A stretch of DNA of 64,000 nucleotides from Tabrizicola sp. (lineage in GTDB: Bacteria; Pseudomonadota; Alphaproteobacteria; Rhodobacterales; Rhodobacteraceae). Below the pieces are notes generated by a model. The model was given only the letters and a program-made list of their open reading frames with translations. It ran no database searches and was not told the DNA's origin. The stretch covers positions 1-64,000 of the forward strand of contig JAEULQ010000068.1 in NCBI GenBank assembly GCA_016792685.1. Reading direction: 5' to 3'. The translations under genes and the position numbers were made by a program. Positions within the stretch are counted from its first letter, which is position 1. Each line of letters starts with the position of its first letter. Of this stretch, positions 5,420-12,584 are shown one piece after another.

Positions 5420-7858
5420 TCATGCCTCGCCCCCCCTCGGCGGCGCGGTGTAGCGGGTGGTGTCCTTGTAAGGGCCGCTCTTGAATTTGCCGCCCTTGCC
5501 CCACCCGGCGCGGGTGAGAATGCCGCCCACCCGCATGGCGTCGGCCCGCGCTCTGCGGTCAACCGGCATCTCCATTAGGTCGAAGATTTGGGCGGTGCTG
5601 ACTTCCTGCAGCCCGGCAGCCAAGCTAAGAACGCGACCCGACCACGGGTCCTCTGCCTGCCGCTCGGCGACGATTTCAGCGGCAGCCGCTTCCCCTTCCG
5701 CGTCAAGCCACCAGGGTTCCCCGCCCTGATAGGCGGCAACCGCCTCGGCCCAAATCTGATTGCGGTCGCGCTTCAACCCGGCCAGGTCCACCTTGCCAAC
5801 CTGCACCGGCCAGAAGCGCCGCCCGCCCGTGTCGTCGGCCAGGTAATCGCTCCGGTTGGTTGTCCCGGCAAAGACACAACGGCGCGGCTCCACAACCTCG
5901 AATTTCCCATATGCCGGGCGGTAGCGTTCTTCTGTGCGGCTGAGGAAAGCCTTGACCACTTCCGCGACCGACCGGCGCATGGCTGACAGTTCGGGAAGCT
6001 CGATAATCCACTTGCCGCGAAGCCCAGCGCTCGCATCCTTGTTGTGCAGATCGCGCAACCCGTCAAAGAACCATTCTTCACCCGCCAGCGCCTTGAGGGC
6101 TGACGATTTGCCCGCGCCCTGGGGGCCTTCCAACACAAGCGCGTTGTCGGTCTTGCAGCCAGGGCGCAGCGCCCGCGCCACGGCGGCAATCAGCCATGCC
6201 CGCCCGAACCTGCCCACCAGATCAGATTGCGGGGCTTGGCAGTAGGCTTGAAGCCAAGTGCTGATCCGGGCCTTGCCATCCCAGGTTAGGGCTTCCAGGT
6301 AGTGCCGCACGGGCGAGATAATCGACTGCGCCGCAACCGCCTTAAGGGCATCCTCGACCACGTTGCGGGTGGCATCGGGGAAGCCGTTCCGGTTGAGCCA
6401 TCGCAGAGTTGCCGTCACGTCTGTTGCGCCCAGCGGGCGGGGGCGGAAGCTCGCCTTCGGCACGGTCGTTCCAGGGACCGGCGCAAGCAGCATGTCCAGG
6501 GCATTGAATTCATCATGCGCCAGTGCGCCCGCCCAAGCCTCATGGTGTTCCAGGATCAGGCAGGCATTCTCGGGGCACCAGACGGGCTTGCCTTTGCGGT
6601 CGGTTACCGGATCGGGCCTAGCCCGTCTCGCCGTCGCTGCGGGGGCCTCTAGGTGGGCTTCCTGCGGCCCCTGCGGTCCTTCCTCGCCCTTATCCCCGGA
6701 AAGGCCCTCCTCGGCCTTCTCTTGCCCCGCATGCGCGTCCTGCAGCCCCGTGGAAGCCTGCCCAGCGCCATGCGTCCAGGTAAAGCTCTGCGGTTTCAGT
6801 TCGGCCATGTATTCGCGGGCTGCCTTGGTAAAGTTCCCGCCATGTTCAAAATGGCAGTAGAGGTCGAAGGCATCGCCATGCCGCGCGCCGGATCGGGTTT
6901 CGTTCCCCAGCCCAGCGCTGGCATCGCTGCCTGACAGGCTGACCCAATAGTCATCATAGCAGCGGGTCGCGTAGCTTCCGCTTGACTGATACGGGCTGCG
7001 CCAATCGGCGCTGCGCCCAGCGCGGGTGTAGCCGTAGCGCTCCAACAGATCAGCCACCGAATGCCGGGCGTTGAAAGCCTCAATCGGGGTTTCACTTTCG
7101 CCAAAGGGCCGGGCCGCCCTCTCGGCTTCCCTCTGCTTGCGTCGGGCCTCTGCCGCCCGTTCCGCTTCGGCTCTCTTGGTGCGGGTTTCATCGCGGCGAA
7201 GGATGACGGGGTGCGAGGGCGACAGGTCCAGCCGGGCAGCTTCCTTCTCCACCTCATAGTCGTAGAAGCCGGACAGCGGGTTGGGCAGGTAGACCGGCTG
7301 GCCAGTGCGCTCTAGGGCCGCATCGGCAATCAGAGTTCCAAGGGAAACGTCCGAAAGAAGGTCATTGAAGGCCCGTTGCGTGTCGGGGAAGTCTGCCCCG
7401 GCCAGTGCTTCCTTGAGGGGCACCAGGGCGCGCCACTTGCGGTTTTCCGGGGTGGCGGATGAAGTGGAATAGATCAGATAGCGGCATGGCCCCAGCACCG
7501 CGCCCAGCGCCTCAACCATGTCCGACTTGGAAAGGTTGTTGCCGTCAACGTCCAGGGTCAGCCAAGGGAAGCTGCCCTTCGACCGCTGCACCTCATGGTC
7601 GCGGGCATCAAAGGCGGCGTAGGTGCTGGGAATAAACCACTGCGCTTGATCCTTGGGCACGGCGCTGGGCGGGTTCTCGACCATACGCACAAGCTCGTCA
7701 CTGGTGATGGTTTGGTATGGCTGCCCAGCGCATGGCTTCGGATTCAGCGTGCCATCCCTCTTGGTTAGCGAGTGAGTGTATTCCTTGCCCCAGCCAACTG
7801 GGAAGGTCCGCGCAACCTGGGCGGCGGCTACATCTGCGATGGGTTGGGGTGCGTTCAT
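5420..7858 (-). CDS. Primase-helicase of the VapE / P4-alpha type
   Basis: 812 residues in two parts. The N-terminal region has an archaeo-eukaryotic-primase-like core, with a WLTLDVDGNN strand (D-x-D metal motif, near residue 100) and SSATPENRKWRALVPL. A charged linker (residues about 230-260) and a low-complexity Gly/Glu/Ala segment (about 370-420) follow. The C-terminal region is a VapE-type superfamily-3-like ATPase. It has a Walker A GPQGAGKSS near 580, a Walker B GKWIIELPEL near 615, and FAGTTNRSDYLADDTGGRR as the sensor/arginine region. Such proteins prime and unwind DNA for satellites and integrative elements. The gene abuts the iteron array, and its ATG overlaps the stop of the 28-codon gene upstream, so it belongs to the AlpA-led operon. 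Confidence 0.88.
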   Translation of the reverse strand: MNAPQPIADVAAAQVARTFPVGWGKEYTHSLTKRDGTLNPKPCAGQPYQTITSDELVRMVENPPSAVPKDQAQWFIPSTYAAFDARDHEVQRSKGSFPWLTLDVDGNNLSKSDMVEALGAVLGPCRYLIYSTSSATPENRKWRALVPLKEALAGADFPDTQRAFNDLLSDVSLGTLIADAALERTGQPVYLPNPLSGFYDYEVEKEAARLDLSPSHPVILRRDETRTKRAEAERAAEARRKQREAERAARPFGESETPIEAFNARHSVADLLERYGYTRAGRSADWRSPYQSSGSYATRCYDDYWVSLSGSDASAGLGNETRSGARHGDAFDLYCHFEHGGNFTKAAREYMAELKPQSFTWTHGAGQASTGLQDAHAGQEKAEEGLSGDKGEEGPQGPQEAHLEAPAATARRARPDPVTDRKGKPVWCPENACLILEHHEAWAGALAHDEFNALDMLLAPVPGTTVPKASFRPRPLGATDVTATLRWLNRNGFPDATRNVVEDALKAVAAQSIISPVRHYLEALTWDGKARISTWLQAYCQAPQSDLVGRFGRAWLIAAVARALRPGCKTDNALVLEGPQGAGKSSALKALAGEEWFFDGLRDLHNKDASAGLRGKWIIELPELSAMRRSVAEVVKAFLSRTEERYRPAYGKFEVVEPRRCVFAGTTNRSDYLADDTGGRRFWPVQVGKVDLAGLKRDRNQIWAEAVAAYQGGEPWWLDAEGEAAAAEIVAERQAEDPWSGRVLSLAAGLQEVSTAQIFDLMEMPVDRRARADAMRVGGILTRAGWGKGGKFKSGPYKDTTRYTAPPRGGEA

Positions 7859-7941
7859 ACCGCCCCCATCATCGTGCCCAGCGCGGCGGCATTGTCATGC
7901 AACGCGGCCAGATCGGCCAAACCTTGAACCGGCTCGTTCAT
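7855..7941 (-). CDS. 28-residue peptide coupled to both neighbours
   Basis: A tiny frame (begins MNEPVQGLADLAALHD, ends MMGAV) whose ATG overlaps the stop of the winged-helix gene as ATGA. Its own TGA overlaps the ATG of the primase-helicase gene in the same way. The frame fills exactly the gap between two genes. It could encode a functional micro-peptide, or it could exist to carry ribosomes from one gene to the next. No homology can be judged at this length. Confidence 0.5.
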   Translation of the reverse strand: MNEPVQGLADLAALHDNAAALGTMMGAV

Positions 7942-8234
7942 GCGGCCACCGCCTGGGCAGTCTTGCGCGCCACTTTGGATTTGAGGAAATCGCCGCCGTG
8001 GGGTTCATCCTCGCGGACAATGCTCAAGCCGTGTTCGTGGCGCAGATCGAAAATATAGGCGTGAAGTCTCGGCCCATTCATTTCGATTGCGGTAATGCCG
8101 CGCGGCCCGGCCTGCAGAAGCATTTCCAGCGCCCAGCGGTCCCGGCCCATCAATGCGATTTCGCGCGGCTGGCCTTCTCCCTCTTGGACTGTGTAGATCG
8201 CCCGGCCCCAGCGTTTCGGTTTCTCTTGTGTCAT
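7938..8234 (-). CDS. Winged-helix-like mobile-element protein
   Basis: About 98 residues starting MTQEKPKRWGRAIY at ATG 8234, with GAGG about seven bases upstream. A strand-turn segment is followed by RDRWALEMLLQAGPRGIT and then GPRLHAYIFDLRHEHGLSI. This matches the helix-turn-helix plus wing layout of small phage 'winged helix' proteins in which residues FDLRHEHGL sit in the last helix. It probably binds DNA as a regulator or replication accessory protein. It is followed without a gap by the 28-codon gene and the primase-helicase. Confidence 0.6.
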   Translation of the reverse strand: MTQEKPKRWGRAIYTVQEGEGQPREIALMGRDRWALEMLLQAGPRGITAIEMNGPRLHAYIFDLRHEHGLSIVREDEPHGGDFLKSKVARKTAQAVAA

Positions 8235-8310
8235 GCTCTGCCTCATTCTTGCGGGCAGGGCGGTTCCGGGCTATATTCTGGGCATCCTGAAATGCCGTAA
8301 ACGAATGCAG

Positions 8311-8339
8311 CCGCCACCTCCCTTGCCCTGGGGTGGCGG
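8311..8339. terminator. Hairpin between the AlpA-like and winged-helix genes
   Basis: CCGCCACC (8311-8318) pairs perfectly with GGTGGCGG (8332-8339) across a 13-base loop. A GTTTCGTTT tract follows on the plus strand, but no T-run follows on the minus strand, where the neighbouring genes are read. It could be a weak attenuator or processing hairpin in the operon rather than a full terminator. Confidence 0.35.
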
Positions 8340-8345
8340 TTTCGT

Positions 8346-8555
8346 TTAGGCGGCCTGCATTTGGGCGGCTTCCCACGCCTGCACATCCGCCCAGCGCCAG
8401 CGTGTGATTTGCGGAGGGAGCTTCACAGGTGCGGGGAATTGGCGCTCATTTGCCCAGCGCCAAATGGTCGCCCGGCTCACCCGGAAATGGGCGGCAAGGT
8501 CCGTATCTGCCGCGTAAGCGTTACGTACAGGGTCGGCTGAAACGCGTTGTGCCAT
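8346..8555 (-). CDS. AlpA-family DNA-binding regulator
   Basis: 69 residues starting MAQRVSADPVRNAYAAD at ATG 8555, with GGGAG nine bases upstream. The core TDLAAHFRVSRATIWRWA is a MerR/excisionase-like helix-turn-helix, followed by FPAPVKLPPQITRWRW and WEAAQMQAA as the closing strand and helix. This is the AlpA pattern (Phage_AlpA). AlpA proteins activate integrase/excision genes of P4-like elements, and some act as excisionases. Its position between integrase and primase-helicase fits control of the element. Confidence 0.8.
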   Translation of the reverse strand: MAQRVSADPVRNAYAADTDLAAHFRVSRATIWRWANERQFPAPVKLPPQITRWRWADVQAWEAAQMQAA

Positions 8556-8632
8556 GAAGGAGGCTCCCAAAGCATGTTGCGATGGGACTAACCTTGTTGC
8601 GGCGGCAGCAAGGATGGAATTGTGGAACAAGG

Positions 8633-9373
8633 TCAGAAGTTAAAACACAACTCTGCGGCTTGGCCCCATATGTCGCGGGCGGTTTGATCCGTCTGCGCGG
8701 TGTTGGGATGTATCTTGGCAATTTGCGACCACGTAGCGTCTGCAGCCCGTGCATCAAGTGTGCGCAAGTAACCAAACCACTTTCGAGGGTGTCGCCGCTT
8801 CTTTTCTTTCGGCACCAATTGGCCAAGCTTCTGCCTTTGCGAAAACTCTAGCACATTTCGCGCAATCTCAAGTTGCGGCTCAATTGGCTGACTGAGGTCA
8901 AATCCCAGAAGTGTTCGCTCCCTGTGCCATGGGACAATCTGCATAAGGGGCAACATTTCTTGCGCCGCGCCAAGGGCTTCAGGGTCAACTGGAGCGGTGA
9001 AGCCCCAAGCCTTTATGTCATCCCAAGCTGAGGTTTCCCCCCACCGCAGGTCCATATCGAGCAACGGGGCCTCTTTCGGCATGACCCAAAGCAGTTCGTC
9101 CGGATGATCTGATACGGTGGGGTCGGGCAAGAATTTGTATCCGAATTCCTTCTCTACCGCCTTCCCGACCATAACGTAATGGCCGGGTTCGCCCCTTGGC
9201 GGACAGATTCCGGAACTCATGCCGTTCGCTTCATTCCATGCCGAAACGCTCTTGAAAACCTCCTGCAGATCGGCCCTTCGCCGGTAAAATTCCCAACGCC
9301 AACGGTAGAATGACCACCTCCGATAATCGCCATAGGTGGCCGGGTCACTCCACAAGGGCGCTTCCACTCTCAC
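8633..9373 (-). CDS. Putative regulator with DUF6499-like N-terminus
   Basis: 246 residues. The N-terminus is aromatic and basic (YRRWSFYRWRWEFYRRR, residues about 18-34), as in short 'transcriptional regulator-like' domains of alphaproteobacterial mobile elements. The C-terminus (LRTLDARAADATWSQIA, then HPNTAQTDQTARDIWGQA) looks like a helix-turn-helix of the DUF2285 kind. The middle is acidic and unassigned. GTG 9373 is the start because it overlaps the integrase stop (GTGA), so it is expressed with the integrase. A role as an element regulator or excision factor is inferred. Confidence 0.6.
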   Translation of the reverse strand: MRVEAPLWSDPATYGDYRRWSFYRWRWEFYRRRADLQEVFKSVSAWNEANGMSSGICPPRGEPGHYVMVGKAVEKEFGYKFLPDPTVSDHPDELLWVMPKEAPLLDMDLRWGETSAWDDIKAWGFTAPVDPEALGAAQEMLPLMQIVPWHRERTLLGFDLSQPIEPQLEIARNVLEFSQRQKLGQLVPKEKKRRHPRKWFGYLRTLDARAADATWSQIAKIHPNTAQTDQTARDIWGQAAELCFNF

Positions 9374-10662
9374 GCGCCCATCCTCACCACGTTGCCGCCC
9401 AGCGCCCGGCCAGACAGGAAGTCAGCCCAATCGGCCATCATGCGCCGCCGTTTCTCGACCATATCCCCGCGCCGGTATGCCGCTTCCACCACGTTGTTGA
9501 TCCGGTGGGCGAGGGCGACCTCAGCCATATCGCCGGGGTATTGCGTCCGCTCTGCCGCCCAATCCCGGAACGTGCTGCGCAAGCCGTGGGGCACGGCTGG
9601 GCGCTTGCTTACGCGGTCCAGGAAGCCCGGCCCATCCGCTGCAATGTCCGACTCATGCAAGCGCTTCATGGTCGCAGATAGGGTCATGTCTGACAGTTGC
9701 CCGCCTCTACTGGACGGAAAGACCAGATCGGTCCCGTCCAGCCTCGGCAGTGCCTTGAGAATCGCCAGCGCTGGGGCCGTCAGCGGAACGCGGTGTTCCT
9801 TCCCCATCTTCATCCGCTCACCCGGAACAATCCAAAGGGCGCGGTCCAGGTCGATTTCTGACCAGATCGCCCCCCGGACTTCACCAGAACGCGCGGCAGT
9901 CAGGGCGGCAAATTCCAAAGCCCTCGGGCCGAAGCCATCGCGTTGCCGAATGGCGGTAAACCAGCGCGGGGCATCGTCCAGGCTGAGGGCGGGCTGATTA
10001 CCCTTCGCCTTCACCTTCGACGGCGCGGGCAAGAGTTCCTTGAGATTTCCTGCCCAGCGCGCGGGGTTGTCGCCCGTCCGATGCCCGGCAACGGTGGCCC
10101 AGGACAATACGCTTTCGATCCGCCCCCGAAGGCGGGAAGCGGTCTCGGTTCGGTCGGTCCAGATCGGGTGCAGAACAAGCAGCACGTCTTGAACGGTTAT
10201 CTGCGAGACAGCCAGCTTTCCGAGAACCGGGAAAGCGAGTTGCTCAAGAGTCGCGCGCCATTGGTAGCGGTGCTTTTCGTTCCGGTAGGCGTCCAGCTTT
10301 GCTTCCAGGTATTTGTTCGCCGCCTCGGCAAAGGTCAGCCCCTTGCGTGTCGCGGCGGCCAGAGCTTCTCTAGCCGCCTTCCGCTCTGCCATCGGGTCAA
10401 CGCCGCGCTCAATCTTGGCGCGGGCTTCCCTCGCCTTGTCGCGGGCCTGGGCGAGGGTGACGGTCGGAAAGCCGCCAAGGCCAATCTCGGCCCTCCGTCC
10501 AGCCATCGCGGCGCGCAATATCCATGTCTTGCCCCCCTTGGGGGTGATTTGCAGATAAAGACCTGCAACGCCTCCGACCGGGAGCATGGTGTTGCCCTTG
10601 CCCCCGGCGTGTGTTGCGCGCTTCACGTCCAGCGGCCCGAGTTCCTTCGCAACGCGTGGCAA
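9370..10662 (-). CDS. P4-type tyrosine integrase
   Basis: 430 residues with the three parts of the family. An N-terminal DUF4102 arm-binding domain includes GGKTWILRAAMAGRRAE and LGGFPTVTLAQARDKA. A core-binding helical domain occupies about residues 105-200. In the catalytic domain the pentad is visible: Arg in LTAARSGEVRG (near 255), HGLRSTFRDW (H-x-x-R, near 360), and ALAHRINNVVEAAYRR, which supplies the second His and the nucleophilic Tyr (near 393). The start is TTG 10662, supported by GGAGG seven bases upstream. P4-type integrases usually insert at tRNA or other conserved gene ends, and the attachment site is expected just right of 10662, where no tRNA is visible. Confidence 0.93.
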   Translation of the reverse strand: MPRVAKELGPLDVKRATHAGGKGNTMLPVGGVAGLYLQITPKGGKTWILRAAMAGRRAEIGLGGFPTVTLAQARDKAREARAKIERGVDPMAERKAAREALAAATRKGLTFAEAANKYLEAKLDAYRNEKHRYQWRATLEQLAFPVLGKLAVSQITVQDVLLVLHPIWTDRTETASRLRGRIESVLSWATVAGHRTGDNPARWAGNLKELLPAPSKVKAKGNQPALSLDDAPRWFTAIRQRDGFGPRALEFAALTAARSGEVRGAIWSEIDLDRALWIVPGERMKMGKEHRVPLTAPALAILKALPRLDGTDLVFPSSRGGQLSDMTLSATMKRLHESDIAADGPGFLDRVSKRPAVPHGLRSTFRDWAAERTQYPGDMAEVALAHRINNVVEAAYRRGDMVEKRRRMMADWADFLSGRALGGNVVRMGA

Positions 10663-10984
10663 ACGATAGCCTCCATCTTACCCGCCTAAAACTCTATCAC
10701 TGGAAGCTAAGGGAAGCAACGGCTTGCGACAGGTGAGCGAGAAAGTATCTGTATTTGCTGGGCGCGTTCAGAAGGTAGGTCTACACCATGTCACGGGATG
10801 CAATGGCGGAATGGCGGTCCTCTGCTCCACCAATGACCTTCTGCCTTCACTTCCCTACAGTCTAAAATCCGCTCAGTGACGTTCCTTTAGGGGCGCCGCC
10901 AATCCGCGTCCGGGTCGTGACACTTCCTCCCGGGTCTGACAGGGTTGAACTGGTGGCCAGGTTTGGCCGGACAGTGAGGCAATC
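10663..10984. other. Intergenic stretch expected to hold the right attachment site
   Basis: This stretch separates the divergent integrase and dehydrogenase genes. It must contain the integrase promoter and, by analogy with other P4-type elements, the attachment core. No tRNA gene is present and no convincing gene is encoded. Just before the dehydrogenase there is a short direct repeat TGGCCA-GGTT-TGGCCG near 10953-10969. Confidence 0.4.
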
Positions 10985-11683
10985 ATGACAAAGAAAGTCT
11001 GTCTGATCACAGGCGGCGGGCGTGGGATCGGTGCGGCAGTGGCGCGCGAGATGGCGGCAAGGGGTTATGCCCTGGTGCTGATGTCTCCCTCGGACAACTG
11101 CGAGACCCTTGCCGCGGAATTGGGCGGCGTGGCCCGGCGTGGCGTGACGCAAAGTGCGGATGACCTGCGGGCCATCGTCGATCTTGCGCTTGCAACCTAT
11201 GGCCGTGTCGACGCGGTCCTGAACCATACCGGTCACCCGCCGAAGGGTGATCTGCTCGAGATCACCGACGAGAACTGGGATCTGGCCAATGACCTGATCG
11301 TGAAATCCGTCGTCCGCATGTCCCGTCTTGTCACGCCTGTGATGGAGGCGCAGGGTTCCGGCTCCATCGTGAACGTGACGACCTATGCCGCGCTTGAACC
11401 TTCGCTGTGGTTTCCGGCCTCCTGCGTCTATCGCGCCGGGGTACAGGCCTTTGCACGGCTTTACGCCGATCGTTACGGTCCCAAGGGCATCCGGATGAAT
11501 TGCCTGGCGCCGGGGTTCACCGACAGCCTAGACGTGGCCAAATACGGCGAACTGGCCGCCCTGAAACGGATTGCCCGCGTGGAAGAGCAGGCCAAGGCCG
11601 CAGCGTTCCTGCTGACCGAGGACTCAAGCTATGTGACCGGGCAGACCTTGGTCGTCGATGGCGGCGTGACCCGCAGCATCTGA
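10985..11683 (+). CDS. Short-chain dehydrogenase/reductase with altered catalytic site
   Basis: 232 residues with a clear Rossmann fold: GGGRGIG at 10-16, NHTG at 80-83 in place of NNAG, and a C-terminal GQTLVVDGGVT. The active-site region departs from the family. The position of the catalytic Tyr-x-x-x-Lys aligns with S146 and R150 (in FPASCVYRAGVQAF), and the catalytic serine is a threonine (T132/T133). Y149 lies three residues after the expected Tyr. It could be a divergent reductase that uses other residues or a binding-only homologue. It starts right of the element boundary and converges on the tail-collar gene. Confidence 0.85.
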   Translation: MTKKVCLITGGGRGIGAAVAREMAARGYALVLMSPSDNCETLAAELGGVARRGVTQSADDLRAIVDLALATYGRVDAVLNHTGHPPKGDLLEITDENWDLANDLIVKSVVRMSRLVTPVMEAQGSGSIVNVTTYAALEPSLWFPASCVYRAGVQAFARLYADRYGPKGIRMNCLAPGFTDSLDVAKYGELAALKRIARVEEQAKAAAFLLTEDSSYVTGQTLVVDGGVTRSI

Positions 11684-11690
11684 GAAAGAT

Positions 11691-11725
11691 TGGACCTGCG
11701 AGCCACGGGGAGGCTCGCAGGTCCA
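11691..11725. terminator. Bidirectional hairpin between convergent genes
   Basis: A perfect 14-bp stem (11691-11704 with 11712-11725, arm TGGACCTGCGAGCC) encloses a seven-base loop. It lies eight bases after the dehydrogenase stop and 57 bases beyond the stop of the convergent tail-collar gene. There is no T-tract, so it may be a mixed terminator and RNA-stabilising hairpin for both transcripts. Confidence 0.65.
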
Positions 11726-11781
11726 GGCCGGGGCGAGGGGGTCGACCACCGGCCAAGTACCGCAACAGGGACATTGCGGGT

Positions 11782-12291
11782 TCAGTTGCGCGAAGGGTAT
11801 ATGCCCTCCAACGCGATAATGTAGTTGAGACAAAGGCTTGGCTGCATGTTGTCATGCGGCTGGCCTCCGCCGGTAAAGGCGATCGACAAGGGGTTCAGCG
11901 TCACTGTGGGGCCGTCCTTGTCAGAATAAACTTGTGACCGCGCAAACATGTCGCCCTGCGCACGGTCGGACGAACTCGGAACATTGGCGACAACCAGATC
12001 ATGCGTATGTGGTGGAACCTGGGCCGGAGAAAGCGTGACCGACTCTTGACCAATGGCCTCACCCGGGGAGCGTGGTGTGAGACCTTTGCCGGATCCGGCG
12101 TGGACCGGCACACGTCCACGCAGATCGGGCAGTTTGAAGGTCGCGATACCGTCGCCGCCGTAGGTTGTACCAAGCAGGGAATACAGCGCCGAAAACTGGG
12201 CAATATCCAGGCTCTGGCCGTTGCAGAACGCCCAGCCCCTGGGTTCGAAGTTCCCTCCGAACAGAATGATCGACCCCAGAATCGGTTCCAT
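11782..12291 (-). CDS. Tail-collar / microcystin-dependent-like protein
   Basis: 169 residues starting MEPILGSIILFGGNF. It contains the tail-collar domain signature: FEPRGWAFCNGQSLDI, ALYSLLGTTYGGDGIATF, then KLPDLRGRVPVHAGSG. The C-terminal region has VPPHTHDLVV and a PSLCLNYIIALEGIYPS ending typical of MdpB-like proteins. In phages such proteins sit at tail-fibre tips. Free-standing chromosomal copies are common in bacteria and of unknown role. ATG 12291 is chosen over a GTG four codons earlier. It is divergent from the oxidase-decarboxylase fusion, 293 bases away. Confidence 0.82.
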   Translation of the reverse strand: MEPILGSIILFGGNFEPRGWAFCNGQSLDIAQFSALYSLLGTTYGGDGIATFKLPDLRGRVPVHAGSGKGLTPRSPGEAIGQESVTLSPAQVPPHTHDLVVANVPSSSDRAQGDMFARSQVYSDKDGPTVTLNPLSIAFTGGGQPHDNMQPSLCLNYIIALEGIYPSRN

Positions 12292-12584
12292 GTCCCCGTA
12301 CACCGCTTAAGGTTCGGCGTGCTTTGAATGGCCCGCCGATGTCCTTTAGCTAATGTGCGCCCGTCCCTCGTTCTGTGACAAAACGCACAGGATCAGCCTA
12401 GGGACAGGGCAACAGAACCCGCTTTGCATTGCATCAGGCTTCCCTGCCGCAACAACTCCAAGTAATGGCCGTAGTCGTCGAGCTTGCGCCATGATTGCGC
12501 CAAGCTTTATCTCGACAAGCCGAGCCGGGCAGAAAAGGCGCCCGCAAACGGTCAAAGGACCTGCAGGCAAAATCAGGGGGCGAT

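Larger units (their letters stand above)
3649..10690 (-). mobile_element. Integrative element with own replication module
   Basis: A leftward set of genes, many overlapping: P4-type integrase, putative regulator, AlpA-like protein, winged-helix protein, 28-residue peptide, VapE-type primase-helicase, iteron array, then four small phage-like proteins. No capsid, tail, portal or large-terminase gene is present, so it resembles a phage satellite or integrative plasmid. The right end is expected between 10663 and 10984. The left end is not resolved: the nuclease and other cargo genes down to base 459 or beyond may also belong to it. I found no matching direct repeats that would mark attachment sites. 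Confidence 0.65.

Noticed and set aside
10663..10984. Search for a tRNA gene as the integration target
   Set aside because: No cloverleaf or conserved TTCGA-type T-loop found on either strand; the attachment site must be another sequence or lie at the unseen end.
11782..12291. Tail-collar gene as part of a resident prophage
   Set aside because: No other tail, capsid or lysis gene flanks it, and free-standing collar-domain proteins are common on chromosomes.
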